Shown one piece after another: positions 43,488 to 52,347 of a DNA stretch of 64,000 nt. Each line of letters starts with the position of its first letter. The stretch's first letter is position 1. The stretch comes from an uncultured Prevotellaceae bacterium (GTDB lineage: Bacteria > Bacteroidota > Bacteroidia > Bacteroidales > Bacteroidaceae): assembly GCA_902794405.1 (NCBI GenBank), contig CADBHI010000007.1, positions 14,902 to 78,901 on the forward strand, read 5' to 3'. The notes beneath the pieces were generated by a model, which did not search any database, was not told the origin of the DNA, and saw nothing but the letters and a program-made list of their open reading frames with translations. The position numbers and the translations under genes are program-made.

Positions 43488-44256
43488 CCGTATCCTGACA
43501 GAAGGCGTCCAGAAGGGCGACCGCACAGGAACAGGCACCATCAGCATCTTCGGCACGCAGTCACGCTACAACCTGGAAGACGGGTTCCCCCTGCTGACCA
43601 CAAAGAAGCTGCACCTGAAGTCCATCATCTACGAACTGCTATGGTTCCTCAAGGGCGACACCAACGTTCGTTACCTGCAGGAACACGGCGTTCGCATCTG
43701 GAACGAGTGGGCCGACGAGAACGGCGAGCTGGGTCCCGTCTATGGACACCAATGGCGCTCATGGCCCGACTACAACGGCGGTACCATCGACCAGATACAG
43801 TACGTGCTCGACCAACTGAAGACAAACCCCAACTCGCGCCGTATGATTGTATCTGCTTGGAATGTGGCCGAAGTCAACGAGATGGCCCTGCCACCGTGCC
43901 ACACCATCTTCCAGTTCTACGTAGCCGACGGCCGACTCAGCTTGCAGCTCTACCAGCGTAGTGCCGATACGTTCCTCGGCGTGCCGTTCAACATCGCCTC
44001 GTATGCCCTGCTGCTTCAGATGATGGCACAGGTGACGGGCTTCAAGCCAGGTGACTTCATCCACACCACAGGCGACACGCATCTCTACCTGAACCATCTG
44101 GAACAGGCCAGACTGCAACTGACGCGAGAGCCGCGGCCGCTGCCGACGATGAAGCTGAACCCTGACGTGAAGTCGCTCTTCGACTTCCAGTACGAGGACT
44201 TCGAGTTAGAGGGCTATGACCCCTGGCCACATATCAAGGCGGATGTTTCGGTTTAA
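43462..44256 (+). CDS. thyA: Thymidylate synthase
   Basis: A 264-residue ThyA, the same length as the Escherichia coli enzyme, converting dUMP to dTMP with methylene-tetrahydrofolate. Nucleophile in [10 protein letters not shown] (Cys146), '[11 protein letters not shown]', '[20 protein letters not shown]' and C-terminal 'ADVSV' without indels. Its start overlaps the upstream methyltransferase gene. folA, which regenerates tetrahydrofolate after this reaction, lies 1.2 kb downstream. Confidence 0.96.
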   Translation: MKQYLDILNRILTEGVQKGDRTGTGTISIFGTQSRYNLEDGFPLLTTKKLHLKSIIYELLWFLKGDTNVRYLQEHGVRIWNEWADENGELGPVYGHQWRSWPDYNGGTIDQIQYVLDQLKTNPNSRRMIVSAWNVAEVNEMALPPCHTIFQFYVADGRLSLQLYQRSADTFLGVPFNIASYALLLQMMAQVTGFKPGDFIHTTGDTHLYLNHLEQARLQLTREPRPLPTMKLNPDVKSLFDFQYEDFELEGYDPWPHIKADVSV

Positions 44257-44258
44257 CA

Positions 44259-45383
44259 TTATCTGCTTATCCACTTCCGGATCACCTTCTTGATGGTGCC
44301 GTCAGCCTGTCTGACAATGTTAAATCCCTTTTGTAATAGCGTTTGTTGACGACCGTCAACAGTATAGATTTGACGTGACGACTGTCCTTCCTGAGGCTGA
44401 CTGATGGCTGTTTCCTGGTCGTCGACAACCCCAAAGCGGGCTGATACTGGGAAGTGGTCTCCCATCGGCGAACCGTCATCCCACACATAGTCATACCCTA
44501 CGACATAGGACTTCAGCTGAAGCCGCTTGCCCTGCAACGGGTTGATATACAGAATCTTGTCGAGCACCTCACCATTCTCGTTGGCCACCTTGCGGCTGCT
44601 CCCGCTGTACTCAGGATACTGCCCGCCAAGGTCGTGTTCCACCCAAGCATCCGAAACGAAGTGATGGCCTGTGGCATTGATAGGGTCAATGAACATCCTC
44701 TTGATACTGTCGCGAGGATAAAGGCTGTTCATGTCGCCCATCAGGATGACAGGCCGCTCGTCAAGACGGGCCATGACATAGTCCTTCAGCTGGTGCCATT
44801 GGCTGCAACGCGCCTCCTTGTCTCCACCATCGTCGCCATTCTCCTCATCACTCTCCTCACTGGCATCCATGTGCATGTCATAGACCACGATGCGCAGGCC
44901 ACTCGACAGCGTCATCTCACAATGCCGGAAACCTTTGGTAACCATGTCATCCCAGCAATGGTCAAACTTCCCATAGCTGTCTGTCCAAGGTATAGCCTCC
45001 TCATGTTCCATCTGATGCTGCTTGCGCCAGAACACTCGTAGTCCGTCGGTCTCAAACTTGGTATCCCAGAACTTCAGCCAGTTCACGTCACCCAGGTCGA
45101 TGTCTCCCATCCAGAGCCCGTAGTCGTACTCATTCTGAAGGGCGGAGCGTAGCTGCTCATCGTAGTTGAAGTCCTCTTGTACCCCCAGTATGTCATAGCC
45201 TTTCTGCTGCAGATAGCGGCTCACAGCCAGCGTTCCATCGTCACCCGGCCCATCGGGATTACTCGGAATAATCCAGATACTCGTCGGCAACCCGTCTACA
45301 TTGAGGGTTGCCACAGTAAAGTCGTCATCCTCAGCCATGACATTGCTGCACAACAGGATAGATACTATCCCGGCCAAAAGCAT
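44259..45383 (-). CDS. Secreted endonuclease/exonuclease/phosphatase-family hydrolase
   Basis: A 374-residue EEP-family protein. The ATG at 45383 gives a signal peptide (about 1-17, ending VMA); the longer frame to 45626 runs into folA and its promoter on the other strand and is rejected. Catalytic motifs: TLNVDGLP, 'GVQEDFNYDE', 'YDMHMDAS', 'LMGDMNSLYPRDS' and 'MGDHFPVSA'. Members include sphingomyelinases, inositol-phosphate phosphatases and nucleases; the substrate is not clear. The C-terminus 'QIYTVDGRQQTLLQKGFNIVRQADG' resembles the sorting tails of other secreted proteins here. It lies between thyA and folA on the opposite strand. Confidence 0.8.
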   Translation of the reverse strand: MLLAGIVSILLCSNVMAEDDDFTVATLNVDGLPTSIWIIPSNPDGPGDDGTLAVSRYLQQKGYDILGVQEDFNYDEQLRSALQNEYDYGLWMGDIDLGDVNWLKFWDTKFETDGLRVFWRKQHQMEHEEAIPWTDSYGKFDHCWDDMVTKGFRHCEMTLSSGLRIVVYDMHMDASEESDEENGDDGGDKEARCSQWHQLKDYVMARLDERPVILMGDMNSLYPRDSIKRMFIDPINATGHHFVSDAWVEHDLGGQYPEYSGSSRKVANENGEVLDKILYINPLQGKRLQLKSYVVGYDYVWDDGSPMGDHFPVSARFGVVDDQETAISQPQEGQSSRQIYTVDGRQQTLLQKGFNIVRQADGTIKKVIRKWISR

Positions 45384-45468
45384 CCTCACATGGAGGACAT
45401 TCTTGACCGTAAAAAGCCTTTCTGATGAAATAAACAGGCGTTTTTGGATTTCTTTCCGCTTTTTTGTG

Positions 45469-45476
45469 TATCTTTG
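45469..45476 (+). promoter_or_regulatory. Promoter -7 box of folA
   Basis: TATCTTTG, with TTTG at 45443-45446 upstream; ATG at 45513. Confidence 0.6.
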
Positions 45477-45512
45477 CAGCAGCATCACATCAAACATATA
45501 TAAAGCAAGGTT

Positions 45513-45995
45513 ATGATAAGCATTATTGCCGCCGTGGCTAAGAATCGCGCCATTGGCTTCGAAAACAAACTCATCTACTGGTTGCCCAACGACCTGAAGC
45601 GTTTCAAGGCGCTGACAACAGGCCATACCATCGTCATGGGACGTAACACATTCCTATCGCTGCCAAAGGGCGCCCTTCCCAATCGTCGTAACATCGTGCT
45701 GAGCCGCACACAGAGTGCTTTCCCAGGTTGCGAGACGTTTGCCTCGCTGAAGGAGGCCCTAAAGCACTGCTCACCTGAAGAGGATATATATATAATAGGT
45801 GGAGCCAGCGTCTACAAACAGGCATTACCCTTGGCCGACCGTCTGTGTCTGACTGAGGTTGATGACACACCCCTCCAGGCCGACACCTTCTTTCCGTCCT
45901 ACGAAGACTGGCGGGAGGTATGGCGCGAGGATCATGAGACCGACGAGCGCCATAACTACCGCTATGCCTTCGTGGACTACGAAAGGAAAGTATAG
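45513..45995 (+). CDS. folA: Dihydrofolate reductase
   Basis: A 160-residue DHFR: 'ISIIAAVAKNRAIGFENKLIYWLPNDLKRFKALTTGHTIVMGRNTFLSLP', then 'RNIVLSR' and 'IYIIGGASVYKQALPLADRLCLTEV', all family motifs. It restores tetrahydrofolate for thyA. Converges with the coiled-coil lipoprotein gene at 45999 with only 3 nt between them. Confidence 0.95.
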   Translation: MISIIAAVAKNRAIGFENKLIYWLPNDLKRFKALTTGHTIVMGRNTFLSLPKGALPNRRNIVLSRTQSAFPGCETFASLKEALKHCSPEEDIYIIGGASVYKQALPLADRLCLTEVDDTPLQADTFFPSYEDWREVWREDHETDERHNYRYAFVDYERKV

Positions 45996-45998
45996 GGG

Positions 45999-46859
45999 TT
46001 ACTTCAGCATGATAATCAGCACGTCACTGGTATTCCAGAAGCGCTTCGGATTGGTGATCTTCAGGATGCAGGAGTTCTCGTCGCCTTCCTTCTCGTAGAA
46101 GTCGTACGAGTCGGCAGGCTGTCCGCTCATCACCTGGGCATCGCCGCTGGGCAACTGGATTTCCGTCATCAGGCGACGGTCAGCCTTGCTAAACTTCGAC
46201 TTGTCGACGTTTCCCATGTCAGCCTTTTTCTTCTTCAGGAAGCCACCGCTCAGCAGACCTCTGTCCTTCAGCTCACGCTTCGTACCAAACGTGAAGTAGA
46301 CGGTATACATCTCGGTGTCCTGCTGCGACAGCTGCTCACGCTGCCTCACGTTCTCCTCTTCCATCTCAGTAATGGCAATCTTGCTCGACTCAACCACCGA
46401 CTCCAGGTCGCGGATGGTGCTCTTTTGGTCCTTGATGACCTCCTCTAATCGAGCAATCGTTGCCTCGCGCTCATCCAACTCGTTGTTCAGGTGCTTGATC
46501 AGGGCGCTGAGCTTTCCAATCTGGTCGTTACGCTGCGAGAGCTGCTGCTCCATCTTGCTCAGTTTCTCGCGGTTCTCAGCCAGCATCTGCTTGAACGAGT
46601 TCAGGTTCTCAATCACCTGCTGACGCGTCAGGGCCTTTCCCTCGTCAGTTCGCTTGAGGAGTCCCTCACCGGCAGCAATGGAGTCAAGGCTGGTCGACAC
46701 CTCTACGAGTGTTTCTGTCAAGTCGTAGAGGATGTCCTTTTGCTGGGCGTTGACGTTTTCAACGGAGTCCTTGGCGTTTCTTAACTTTTCGGTCTCGTTA
46801 CCACACGACATAAAAGCCGCCATACTGGCGAGACCCATGAAGACAAGTAGTTTTTTCAT
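45999..46859 (-). CDS. Coiled-coil lipoprotein at the end of the kinase operon
   Basis: A 286-residue lipoprotein: the ATG at 46859 gives a signal with lipobox FMSC (Cys19). A long coiled coil (about 25-185; heptad-rich 'LSQRNDQIGKLSALIKHLNNELDEREATIARLEEVIKDQ') is followed by a globular C-terminal part ('MYTVYFTFGTKRELKDRGLLSGGFLKKKK...ILKITNPKRFW'). Similar proteins occur in Bacteroidales without a known role. It is 13 nt after the kinase gene, so it is likely the terminal gene of the signalling operon and a possible surface- or periplasm-facing component (inference). Confidence 0.75.
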   Translation of the reverse strand: MKKLLVFMGLASMAAFMSCGNETEKLRNAKDSVENVNAQQKDILYDLTETLVEVSTSLDSIAAGEGLLKRTDEGKALTRQQVIENLNSFKQMLAENREKLSKMEQQLSQRNDQIGKLSALIKHLNNELDEREATIARLEEVIKDQKSTIRDLESVVESSKIAITEMEEENVRQREQLSQQDTEMYTVYFTFGTKRELKDRGLLSGGFLKKKKADMGNVDKSKFSKADRRLMTEIQLPSGDAQVMSGQPADSYDFYEKEGDENSCILKITNPKRFWNTSDVLIIMLK

Positions 46860-46872
46860 AATCTCTGTTGTG

Positions 46873-48486
46873 TTATTTACCTTGTTCAATGATTTGCTTG
46901 AATTCGTCTAAACTCTGAGGCGTTATTGTAGTACTCTCCCAGCGCATCTTGACATTCTCCGGCTGGTCGAAATACCAGATCATCAGGTCACGCTGCTGCT
47001 TAGAGAACTCACCAGAATGAATGACGTAGATGTTATAGAGTCCCTTCACGGCATGCTGCTTGCTCTGCAGACCCTCCATATAGATGTGTTTCAGGGCAAG
47101 GATACGACTCTTCAGGTCTGACTCTTCCTTATCACTACCGTTATGCTTGACATCTTTTTCAATCTCCTGAATGCGCTGCATGGTAAGATCGGTGGCACTT
47201 AACAGCTCAAGTGCCTCTGCGGTAGTGGTTTGCGGGTTCTTCACTTCTATGACCTCCTTCGTCTTACCGATAATCAGGTTGTAGATGAGCGCTCCTGCTC
47301 CACAGCAGGCCAGCATCACGGCACCAATGATGATCCATTGCATGGAGCCACCCTTCTTCTTCGGTGTATTGCTGGGGGCTGCATACGATGGATTGGGTTT
47401 CTTCTTCACCTTGACAGGACGCTGTGATGGCCTGGATGGCTTCACGGCTTCCTGTACAGGGGCTTCGCCGATAACGGTCTCGTCACCACTGGCATCAAAA
47501 TCGTCTGCCTCACCAATCACCGTTTCATCACCGCCGCCCATAGGCTGTACGACGGGCTTGACGGCCTCCTCTGGAGCTGGGAACGGCTCTTTGCCGTCAA
47601 GGATGTTGATCCACTTCGCCACAGTCTCCGGACGGTCTTTCTTCCTGGGCTGCATAGCCAACTCTAAGGCCCGCCATAAATGGGCATTGTTGATATAGTA
47701 CGGACACTTGGGGAAACCATCCAACAGCTCACTGGCCTCCGGAGGGGTATTTCCCGTCAGCATATAAAAGAACGTGGCGCCGAGACTGTAGAGGTCGGTC
47801 TCGGGTGAGAATTGCTTCAGCGACTGATACTGCTCCAAGGGTGCATAGTTATTACTGTAGCTCACTGACGAAGTACTACTCTCACCATTTCCAGTGTCGT
47901 CCCAGGTCTTCGAGATACCGAAGTCAATCAATATCGCCTTACCGTCCTCCGACAACAGGACATTGGCCGGCTTCACGTCAAGATGACACATGTGCTTCTC
48001 GCTGTGGAGGTACGACAGGGCATCGCCAATCTGATGGATATACTTCAGCGCCTCCTCCTCCGAAAGCCTTCCTACGTCGGTCTGTTTTACAATGTCGGCC
48101 ATGGAGCCACCGCCCAAGTACTGCATGACGTAGTACACGGTACTGTTCTCCTCGAACACGTCGCTGACGTTGATAATGTTGGGATGGTGGATTTCCGACA
48201 GCTTACGGGCCTCACTGATAAACTTGTTCTTATACTTGTCTACCTGCTGGTGACTGCCTTCTGCGGGAACTGTCACACCCATGCCGTCACCACCTCTGAT
48301 ACAGCGGTCACGCATGAAGAATTCCTTGATGGCAATCTTCACCTTGACGTCCATATTGCCCAACTCACCCGAGATGGTCGTAACGGTCTCTCCTTGATAT
48401 GTAATGCCGAAGCCACCTCGTCCCAGTACCTTGTCAATACGGTACCGGCCATTACGAAGCGTGCTTCCTGCCTTGAGTTCTTGCAT
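46873..48486 (-). CDS. Hanks-type Ser/Thr protein kinase with one transmembrane helix
   Basis: A 537-residue kinase. Gly-loop GRGGFG (about 22-27), ATP-binding Lys54 (IAIKEF), catalytic loop CHLDVKPAN (Asp170; the usual Arg of HRD is Leu), DFG 188-190, and a Ser/Thr-rich activation segment (about 193-212). A linker (about 300-380) contains two ETVIG motifs (Thr322, Thr337); a membrane helix spans about 383-405; the outer part (about 406-537) is helical. No PASTA repeats. It stands in one operon with a PP2C phosphatase and two FHA proteins, a classical phosphosignalling set. Confidence 0.9.
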   Translation of the reverse strand: MQELKAGSTLRNGRYRIDKVLGRGGFGITYQGETVTTISGELGNMDVKVKIAIKEFFMRDRCIRGGDGMGVTVPAEGSHQQVDKYKNKFISEARKLSEIHHPNIINVSDVFEENSTVYYVMQYLGGGSMADIVKQTDVGRLSEEEALKYIHQIGDALSYLHSEKHMCHLDVKPANVLLSEDGKAILIDFGISKTWDDTGNGESSTSSVSYSNNYAPLEQYQSLKQFSPETDLYSLGATFFYMLTGNTPPEASELLDGFPKCPYYINNAHLWRALELAMQPRKKDRPETVAKWINILDGKEPFPAPEEAVKPVVQPMGGGDETVIGEADDFDASGDETVIGEAPVQEAVKPSRPSQRPVKVKKKPNPSYAAPSNTPKKKGGSMQWIIIGAVMLACCGAGALIYNLIIGKTKEVIEVKNPQTTTAEALELLSATDLTMQRIQEIEKDVKHNGSDKEESDLKSRILALKHIYMEGLQSKQHAVKGLYNIYVIHSGEFSKQQRDLMIWYFDQPENVKMRWESTTITPQSLDEFKQIIEQGK

Positions 48487-48501
48487 AATTGTTATTCAGT
48501 T

Positions 48502-50058
48502 TTATTCTTTTGTACTGCCTTTGAGTGGTTTGCCGGTTGGCTTGGCTGACTTGGCTGGGGACTCTGACTGTCCTTGCGTGGCTGGCTTGTCGACCTTGAC
48601 GTTACCGTTGTCGCCGACGTGGAGCGTTGTCTTGGACGCCGCGTCTTTCTCTGCCGCAGCTTTCGCTTTTTCGGCTGCCTGCTGCGTTGCCTGAGCTGCT
48701 TTCTCTGCAGCTTCCTTTGCTTTGCGCTGGGCCTCCTCAGCCTCCTCTTTTTCCTTCTTGGCCTTTTCCGCTTTTTCTTGCTCGATACGTTTTTGCTGAC
48801 GACGCTTCTCGTTCTGGAGGAGCTCGTTGTACTCGCGGTCGGTACGCTCTGACTGTTCGTCACGGGTTGTGACGGACTTCTTAGGGGTTGCCTGACGGGA
48901 GGGAAAGGGAGTGGTAGTACCCGATTCCTCCTTGGTATCGCTCTTCTTGAATTCAATGCGGTCTGATTCTTCGGTATTCTGAGGCTCCACCATCTTGTCC
49001 GGCACCTCTTTCTTGGAACCTAAGAGGTTGAAGATGGTGAATCCTGTCAGCACGGCCACCAGCAGGATGATAAACGGCACTAACAGTTTCTTACTGCCCG
49101 ACTTTTTCGGGACGGCCTGTTTTCTAACTGCCGCCGGACGAACCGTCTCCTGAGGCTGTGCAGTCGGGCCCTGACTAATCATTTCCACGTCAGGCTCCTT
49201 GTCAGCAGGTTTATTGAACCTGTCAGGGTCGTTCAGTGCCTTGTTGGCAGCTCTGGCCTGAGGCTCATCGTTAGGCTGCAGGGCATCGCTTTCTTCATTC
49301 TCTACGCGCGCAATATGAATAAGGTACGCGGAGTGGTTATCAGCATTACCGGCTGTGGCCTCCTTCAGCCGCTTGCACTTCTGCTCATCGTCGACATCCT
49401 TATCACCGATAATACTCATCAGCTCGTCGTCCTCCATCTTCTCCAGCATACCGTCGGTACACATATAGAAGTAGTCGCCTGGACGTATGTCAGTGATATG
49501 CACCAGTTCTGCCTTGGCACGGGTTTCCTGATGGGGCTGCATCGCCCGCATCACGATGTTCTTCTTCGGCGAAGTTTTCATCTCCCAATAGCCAATCTCG
49601 CCCATCTCGTAGAGCTGCTGCACTAACGAGTGGTCTCGCGAACGGTACAGGATCTCACCTGTCGAGGGACGCAGGTGGTAGATGCGGCTATCACCGATAT
49701 GAGCAGCCAGACAGCCTCCCTGATGCAGACAGATCATGGTCAGCGTGGTGCCCATCTTGTTCTCTTCCTCATGGTCAGCCTGGTCGAGAGCGTCGTAGGC
49801 TGAACCGAGGGCTGCCGCAAACACTTGGTCGTCCAAGGGGGTGTCAAAGTCGTGGCGGCCGTTGATATAGTCACTCACAGCCTTGCTGACGGTGGCACTC
49901 GCCACCTCACCCCTGGCATAGCCGCCCATACCGTCGCACACTAAGAAGAGGCGACTATCGGGGGTGGCACTTCCAAAAGCAGGAAACACGGTGTCTTCCT
50001 GATTCTTCCGGTTGCCCAGCTCGTTGATTGCTTGCGGTTGATAAAGTTTGTATTTCAT
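48502..50058 (-). CDS. PP2C-type Ser/Thr phosphatase with transmembrane and coiled-coil tail
   Basis: A 518-residue protein. The PP2C domain (about 1-250) has RKNQED, CDGMGG (Asp42), 'GTTLT', AHIGDSRIY (Asp123), TDGMLE and a final 'DNHSAYLI'. A linker, a membrane helix (about 328-350, 'LLVPFIILLVAVLTGFTIFNLLG') and a strongly charged Ala/Lys/Glu coiled-coil tail (about 410-485) follow. It would reverse the neighbouring kinase (inference from operon). The tail is unusual for soluble PP2C regulators. Confidence 0.9.
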   Translation of the reverse strand: MKYKLYQPQAINELGNRKNQEDTVFPAFGSATPDSRLFLVCDGMGGYARGEVASATVSKAVSDYINGRHDFDTPLDDQVFAAALGSAYDALDQADHEEENKMGTTLTMICLHQGGCLAAHIGDSRIYHLRPSTGEILYRSRDHSLVQQLYEMGEIGYWEMKTSPKKNIVMRAMQPHQETRAKAELVHITDIRPGDYFYMCTDGMLEKMEDDELMSIIGDKDVDDEQKCKRLKEATAGNADNHSAYLIHIARVENEESDALQPNDEPQARAANKALNDPDRFNKPADKEPDVEMISQGPTAQPQETVRPAAVRKQAVPKKSGSKKLLVPFIILLVAVLTGFTIFNLLGSKKEVPDKMVEPQNTEESDRIEFKKSDTKEESGTTTPFPSRQATPKKSVTTRDEQSERTDREYNELLQNEKRRQQKRIEQEKAEKAKKEKEEAEEAQRKAKEAAEKAAQATQQAAEKAKAAAEKDAASKTTLHVGDNGNVKVDKPATQGQSESPAKSAKPTGKPLKGSTKE

Positions 50059-50084
50059 AAGCAGGGTTACTTGGATTTTCTATG

Positions 50085-50618
50085 TCAGTCGTCGTTCTCG
50101 GCAACGAAGAACATTTCGGTGTCGCCCATCTTCAGGCGACAGCCATTCTTGAGTATGAGTGTTTCGTCGTCCTTCAGTTCGACGCCGTTCACCCACGTAC
50201 GGTTTTTGTTCTGCCAGTTGTTCACCTTCACACGTGTGATGCCACCGGGATATCTCAATACTTCTATCTCGGCATGATGGCGACTCATCTTGTGGTCGGT
50301 GGTGGCTATCTGAATGCTGGCACCCGACGAACTGGCTTGTCGTCCGATGGTGTTCACGCCATCGGCCAGCTGATAGGTTTGTCCCGCTACCTTCAGGAAG
50401 AAACGGGCCTTGGAGACATTGCTCTGTCCGATAACAGTCTCCCCGCCGTCGCCCATAGGACGACGAGGGGGAGTCTCTTCTTCTGGCTGCTGCTTGAACT
50501 TCACGCGCAGTCCGGCATTACAGTTGGGACACGTCACAGTGGCCTCAGGCGTATTGCCAGGATTCTTCACGCTCAGCATCGAGCCGCAGTTCGGACACTT
50601 GATTTTTACTTCTTGCAT
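50085..50618 (-). CDS. Zinc-ribbon FHA-domain protein with ETVIG linker
   Basis: A 177-residue protein. An N-terminal zinc ribbon (C8-x2-C11 and C30-x2-C33) is followed by a Pro-rich linker with PMGDGGETVIG (Thr61) and an FHA domain (about 72-171, with 'IGRQ', 'MSRHHAEIE' and 'NRTWVNG'). The linker is almost the same as PMGGGDETVIG in the kinase. This points to a phosphothreonine switch in which the kinase modifies the linker and an FHA domain binds it, comparable in logic to GarA/OdhI but not homologous. Small gaps on both sides indicate an operon. Confidence 0.85.
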   Translation of the reverse strand: MQEVKIKCPNCGSMLSVKNPGNTPEATVTCPNCNAGLRVKFKQQPEEETPPRRPMGDGGETVIGQSNVSKARFFLKVAGQTYQLADGVNTIGRQASSSGASIQIATTDHKMSRHHAEIEVLRYPGGITRVKVNNWQNKNRTWVNGVELKDDETLILKNGCRLKMGDTEMFFVAENDD

Positions 50619-50626
50619 CCTTGCAT

Positions 50627-51475
50627 TTAGATTTCAAATTCTACGTTGTTCGTGCTCAGGTGGAGATCAGAGATATCATACTTCTGATCATCGATGAACG
50701 TGTGGTTGTCATTGGCATCGACAGTGGCAGCATCGAAAATGCCATTGTTGTCCAGGTCATGGAACATAGCGTCGTGGCCATCAACGAAACCACGGCCTAC
50801 CACGGTGTCTACGTCATCGAAGGTCTCTACCTCCTCAGCTTCTACCAGACGAACCTTCGACAGGTCAATGTCTACCTGGTCGCTCTTGCCGGTCATTTCT
50901 GCCGTGGGCTCTTCCTGGGCAGGCTGTGCGGCGGCAGTAGCTGTTGCTGTAGCAGCGGCAGCAGTCTCAGCAGGCTCTACCTGTGCCACATCGTCGGCTA
51001 CCTCGTGTACCACATGCTCATGAACGTGGTGAACAGTCTGGTGGGCAGTGTGATGACCACCGTAGTGACCGTTGTCAAACTGTACATGGGGAGCTACCAG
51101 ACGGCCATAGTCTGCACGCTCGCCAGCCGACATATTGTCCCACTCTTCAGCGGTATAGGTGCTGTAGGAGTTGCCATGCCAAGTGAACATGCCACCAGGG
51201 CCTAACTCAGCGCGGGCAGCAGCAAAGGCATCGCCGAACGACATGCCGTCGCTGACATTGCTGGCTACGCTCACAGTTTCTGGAGCGGGCTCCACTTCGA
51301 CGTCCTCGTCGGGAGTCTCTGATGAACTGAGGGTCTGTGCCACAGCTGCAGCACTGGCACCTAACAGGATACCGATACCACCACCAATGGCAACCTTGCG
51401 CATGGTGTCATTCTTTTTCTCCTCTGCGGAATCTTCTGCCTCGTAGGATACGATGGTCTTCTCGTCGTCAATCAT
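50627..51475 (-). CDS. Hypothetical His-rich, single-membrane-helix protein in the kinase operon
   Basis: A 282-residue protein that I do not recognise. It has a short acidic N-terminus with the sequence DDEKTIVSYEAED, a membrane helix (about 27-48), a globular part ('FTWHGNSYSTYTAEEWDNMSAGERADYGRLV'), a His-rich stretch (about 140-165), an Ala/Thr-rich spacer and a C-terminal part with Asp/Asn loops ('DLDNNGIFDAATVD') that could bind calcium. The KTIV near the N-terminus resembles the ETVI sites of the kinase and FHA protein and lies on the cytoplasmic side if the helix is oriented N-in. Predicted to be a substrate or output of the kinase (inference). Confidence 0.7.
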   Translation of the reverse strand: MIDDEKTIVSYEAEDSAEEKKNDTMRKVAIGGGIGILLGASAAAVAQTLSSSETPDEDVEVEPAPETVSVASNVSDGMSFGDAFAAARAELGPGGMFTWHGNSYSTYTAEEWDNMSAGERADYGRLVAPHVQFDNGHYGGHHTAHQTVHHVHEHVVHEVADDVAQVEPAETAAAATATATAAAQPAQEEPTAEMTGKSDQVDIDLSKVRLVEAEEVETFDDVDTVVGRGFVDGHDAMFHDLDNNGIFDAATVDANDNHTFIDDQKYDISDLHLSTNNVEFEI

Positions 51476-51531
51476 AATTCTTAAGTTTTTAGTTAATAAT
51501 ATTGGTATGAAAAAAAAATTGGGTTAAACCG

Positions 51532-52233
51532 TTATTTGGCTTTGAATTGAGCACGGCAGTAGGGACAAGCCTTACCCTGTGCCAGAATGTCGTAAGGCTG
51601 GTTACCCATGAAATGGCCACACTTGGGGTTCGGACAGATGTAGCGCTTGCGGAACTTGCGGTCAATGGCCTCCTGTTTCTCAGGAATCTTCGACGCATTG
51701 ACGAAGCTGATAACCAGCACCACTAACGTAAACAGCGCACCTAAGCCGTAGAGCACCATGCGCAGGTTGATGCCACCGTCCTCCTCCTTCGACAGGAACA
51801 TGGCCGCCATCGCACCCATCGACAACAGTCCCGACAGACTCTTGATGGCATTGAAACGTCCCTGCTGCACCTGGATCTTCATCTTCTCCTTGTGATAGTC
51901 GCTCCACACCTTGTGCAGCGGACGGATATCAATCAGCACTGGCGATACCTCGGCTATCAGCCCCCAGTCAAAGACATAGCGACTAGAACCTAACTCTATC
52001 TTGTCCAGCTGCGTCACCTGCTTCGACTCCACACTCACGCCGTTCACGAAAGTTTCGTTCGCCGGATTCAGGTTCTTCAGTGTGAAGCCGCCTCCCTCGA
52101 TGGCCGTCAGACTGAAATGCGTACGACTCACAGAGTTGGGCACGCTGTTTTCCGTGCCACACACCTTCGCCTGCTTGCCGATTGTTATCTTCAGTTGGTT
52201 TGTTTCAGGTTTCCTACCTATGATTATTTCCAT
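51532..52233 (-). CDS. Membrane FHA-domain protein with C-terminal zinc ribbon
   Basis: A 233-residue protein. FHA domain in the first ~95 residues ('SVSRTHFSL', 'NGVSVESKQ'), two membrane helices (about 130-152 and 158-180) and a C-terminal zinc ribbon (CPNPKCGHF ... CPYC). The ATG at 52233 is preferred to the GTG at 52245. First gene of the signalling operon, 27-30 nt after the inferred transcription start. It would place an FHA domain at the membrane next to the kinase. Confidence 0.85.
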   Translation of the reverse strand: MEIIIGRKPETNQLKITIGKQAKVCGTENSVPNSVSRTHFSLTAIEGGGFTLKNLNPANETFVNGVSVESKQVTQLDKIELGSSRYVFDWGLIAEVSPVLIDIRPLHKVWSDYHKEKMKIQVQQGRFNAIKSLSGLLSMGAMAAMFLSKEEDGGINLRMVLYGLGALFTLVVLVISFVNASKIPEKQEAIDRKFRKRYICPNPKCGHFMGNQPYDILAQGKACPYCRAQFKAK

Positions 52234-52264
52234 GTTAAAAGACACTTGTTTGATGTTTTGACTG

Positions 52265-52272
52265 CAAATTTA
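52265..52272 (-). promoter_or_regulatory. Promoter -7 box of the kinase/phosphatase/FHA operon
   Basis: TAAATTTG on the minus strand, 32 nt upstream of the ATG at 52233; all six genes down to 45999 follow with gaps of at most 56 nt. Confidence 0.55.
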
Positions 52273-52335
52273 ATGGTTTTTATTTAAAAAACATCATTTT
52301 TTTCCGTTTTTTTCTTTATCAGGGGAAAAAAATTA

Positions 52336-52343
52336 TAACTTTG
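52336..52343 (+). promoter_or_regulatory. Promoter -7 box touching the start codon of the HD-hydrolase gene
   Basis: TAACTTTG ends only 4 nt before the ATG at 52348, which implies a leaderless or near-leaderless transcript. Confidence 0.6.
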
Positions 52344-52347
52344 CAGC

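Noticed and set aside
45999-52245. Type VI secretion regulatory locus
   Set aside because: The kinase/PP2C/FHA set recalls type VI regulation, but no Tss, Hcp, VgrG or ClpV genes are present in the window.
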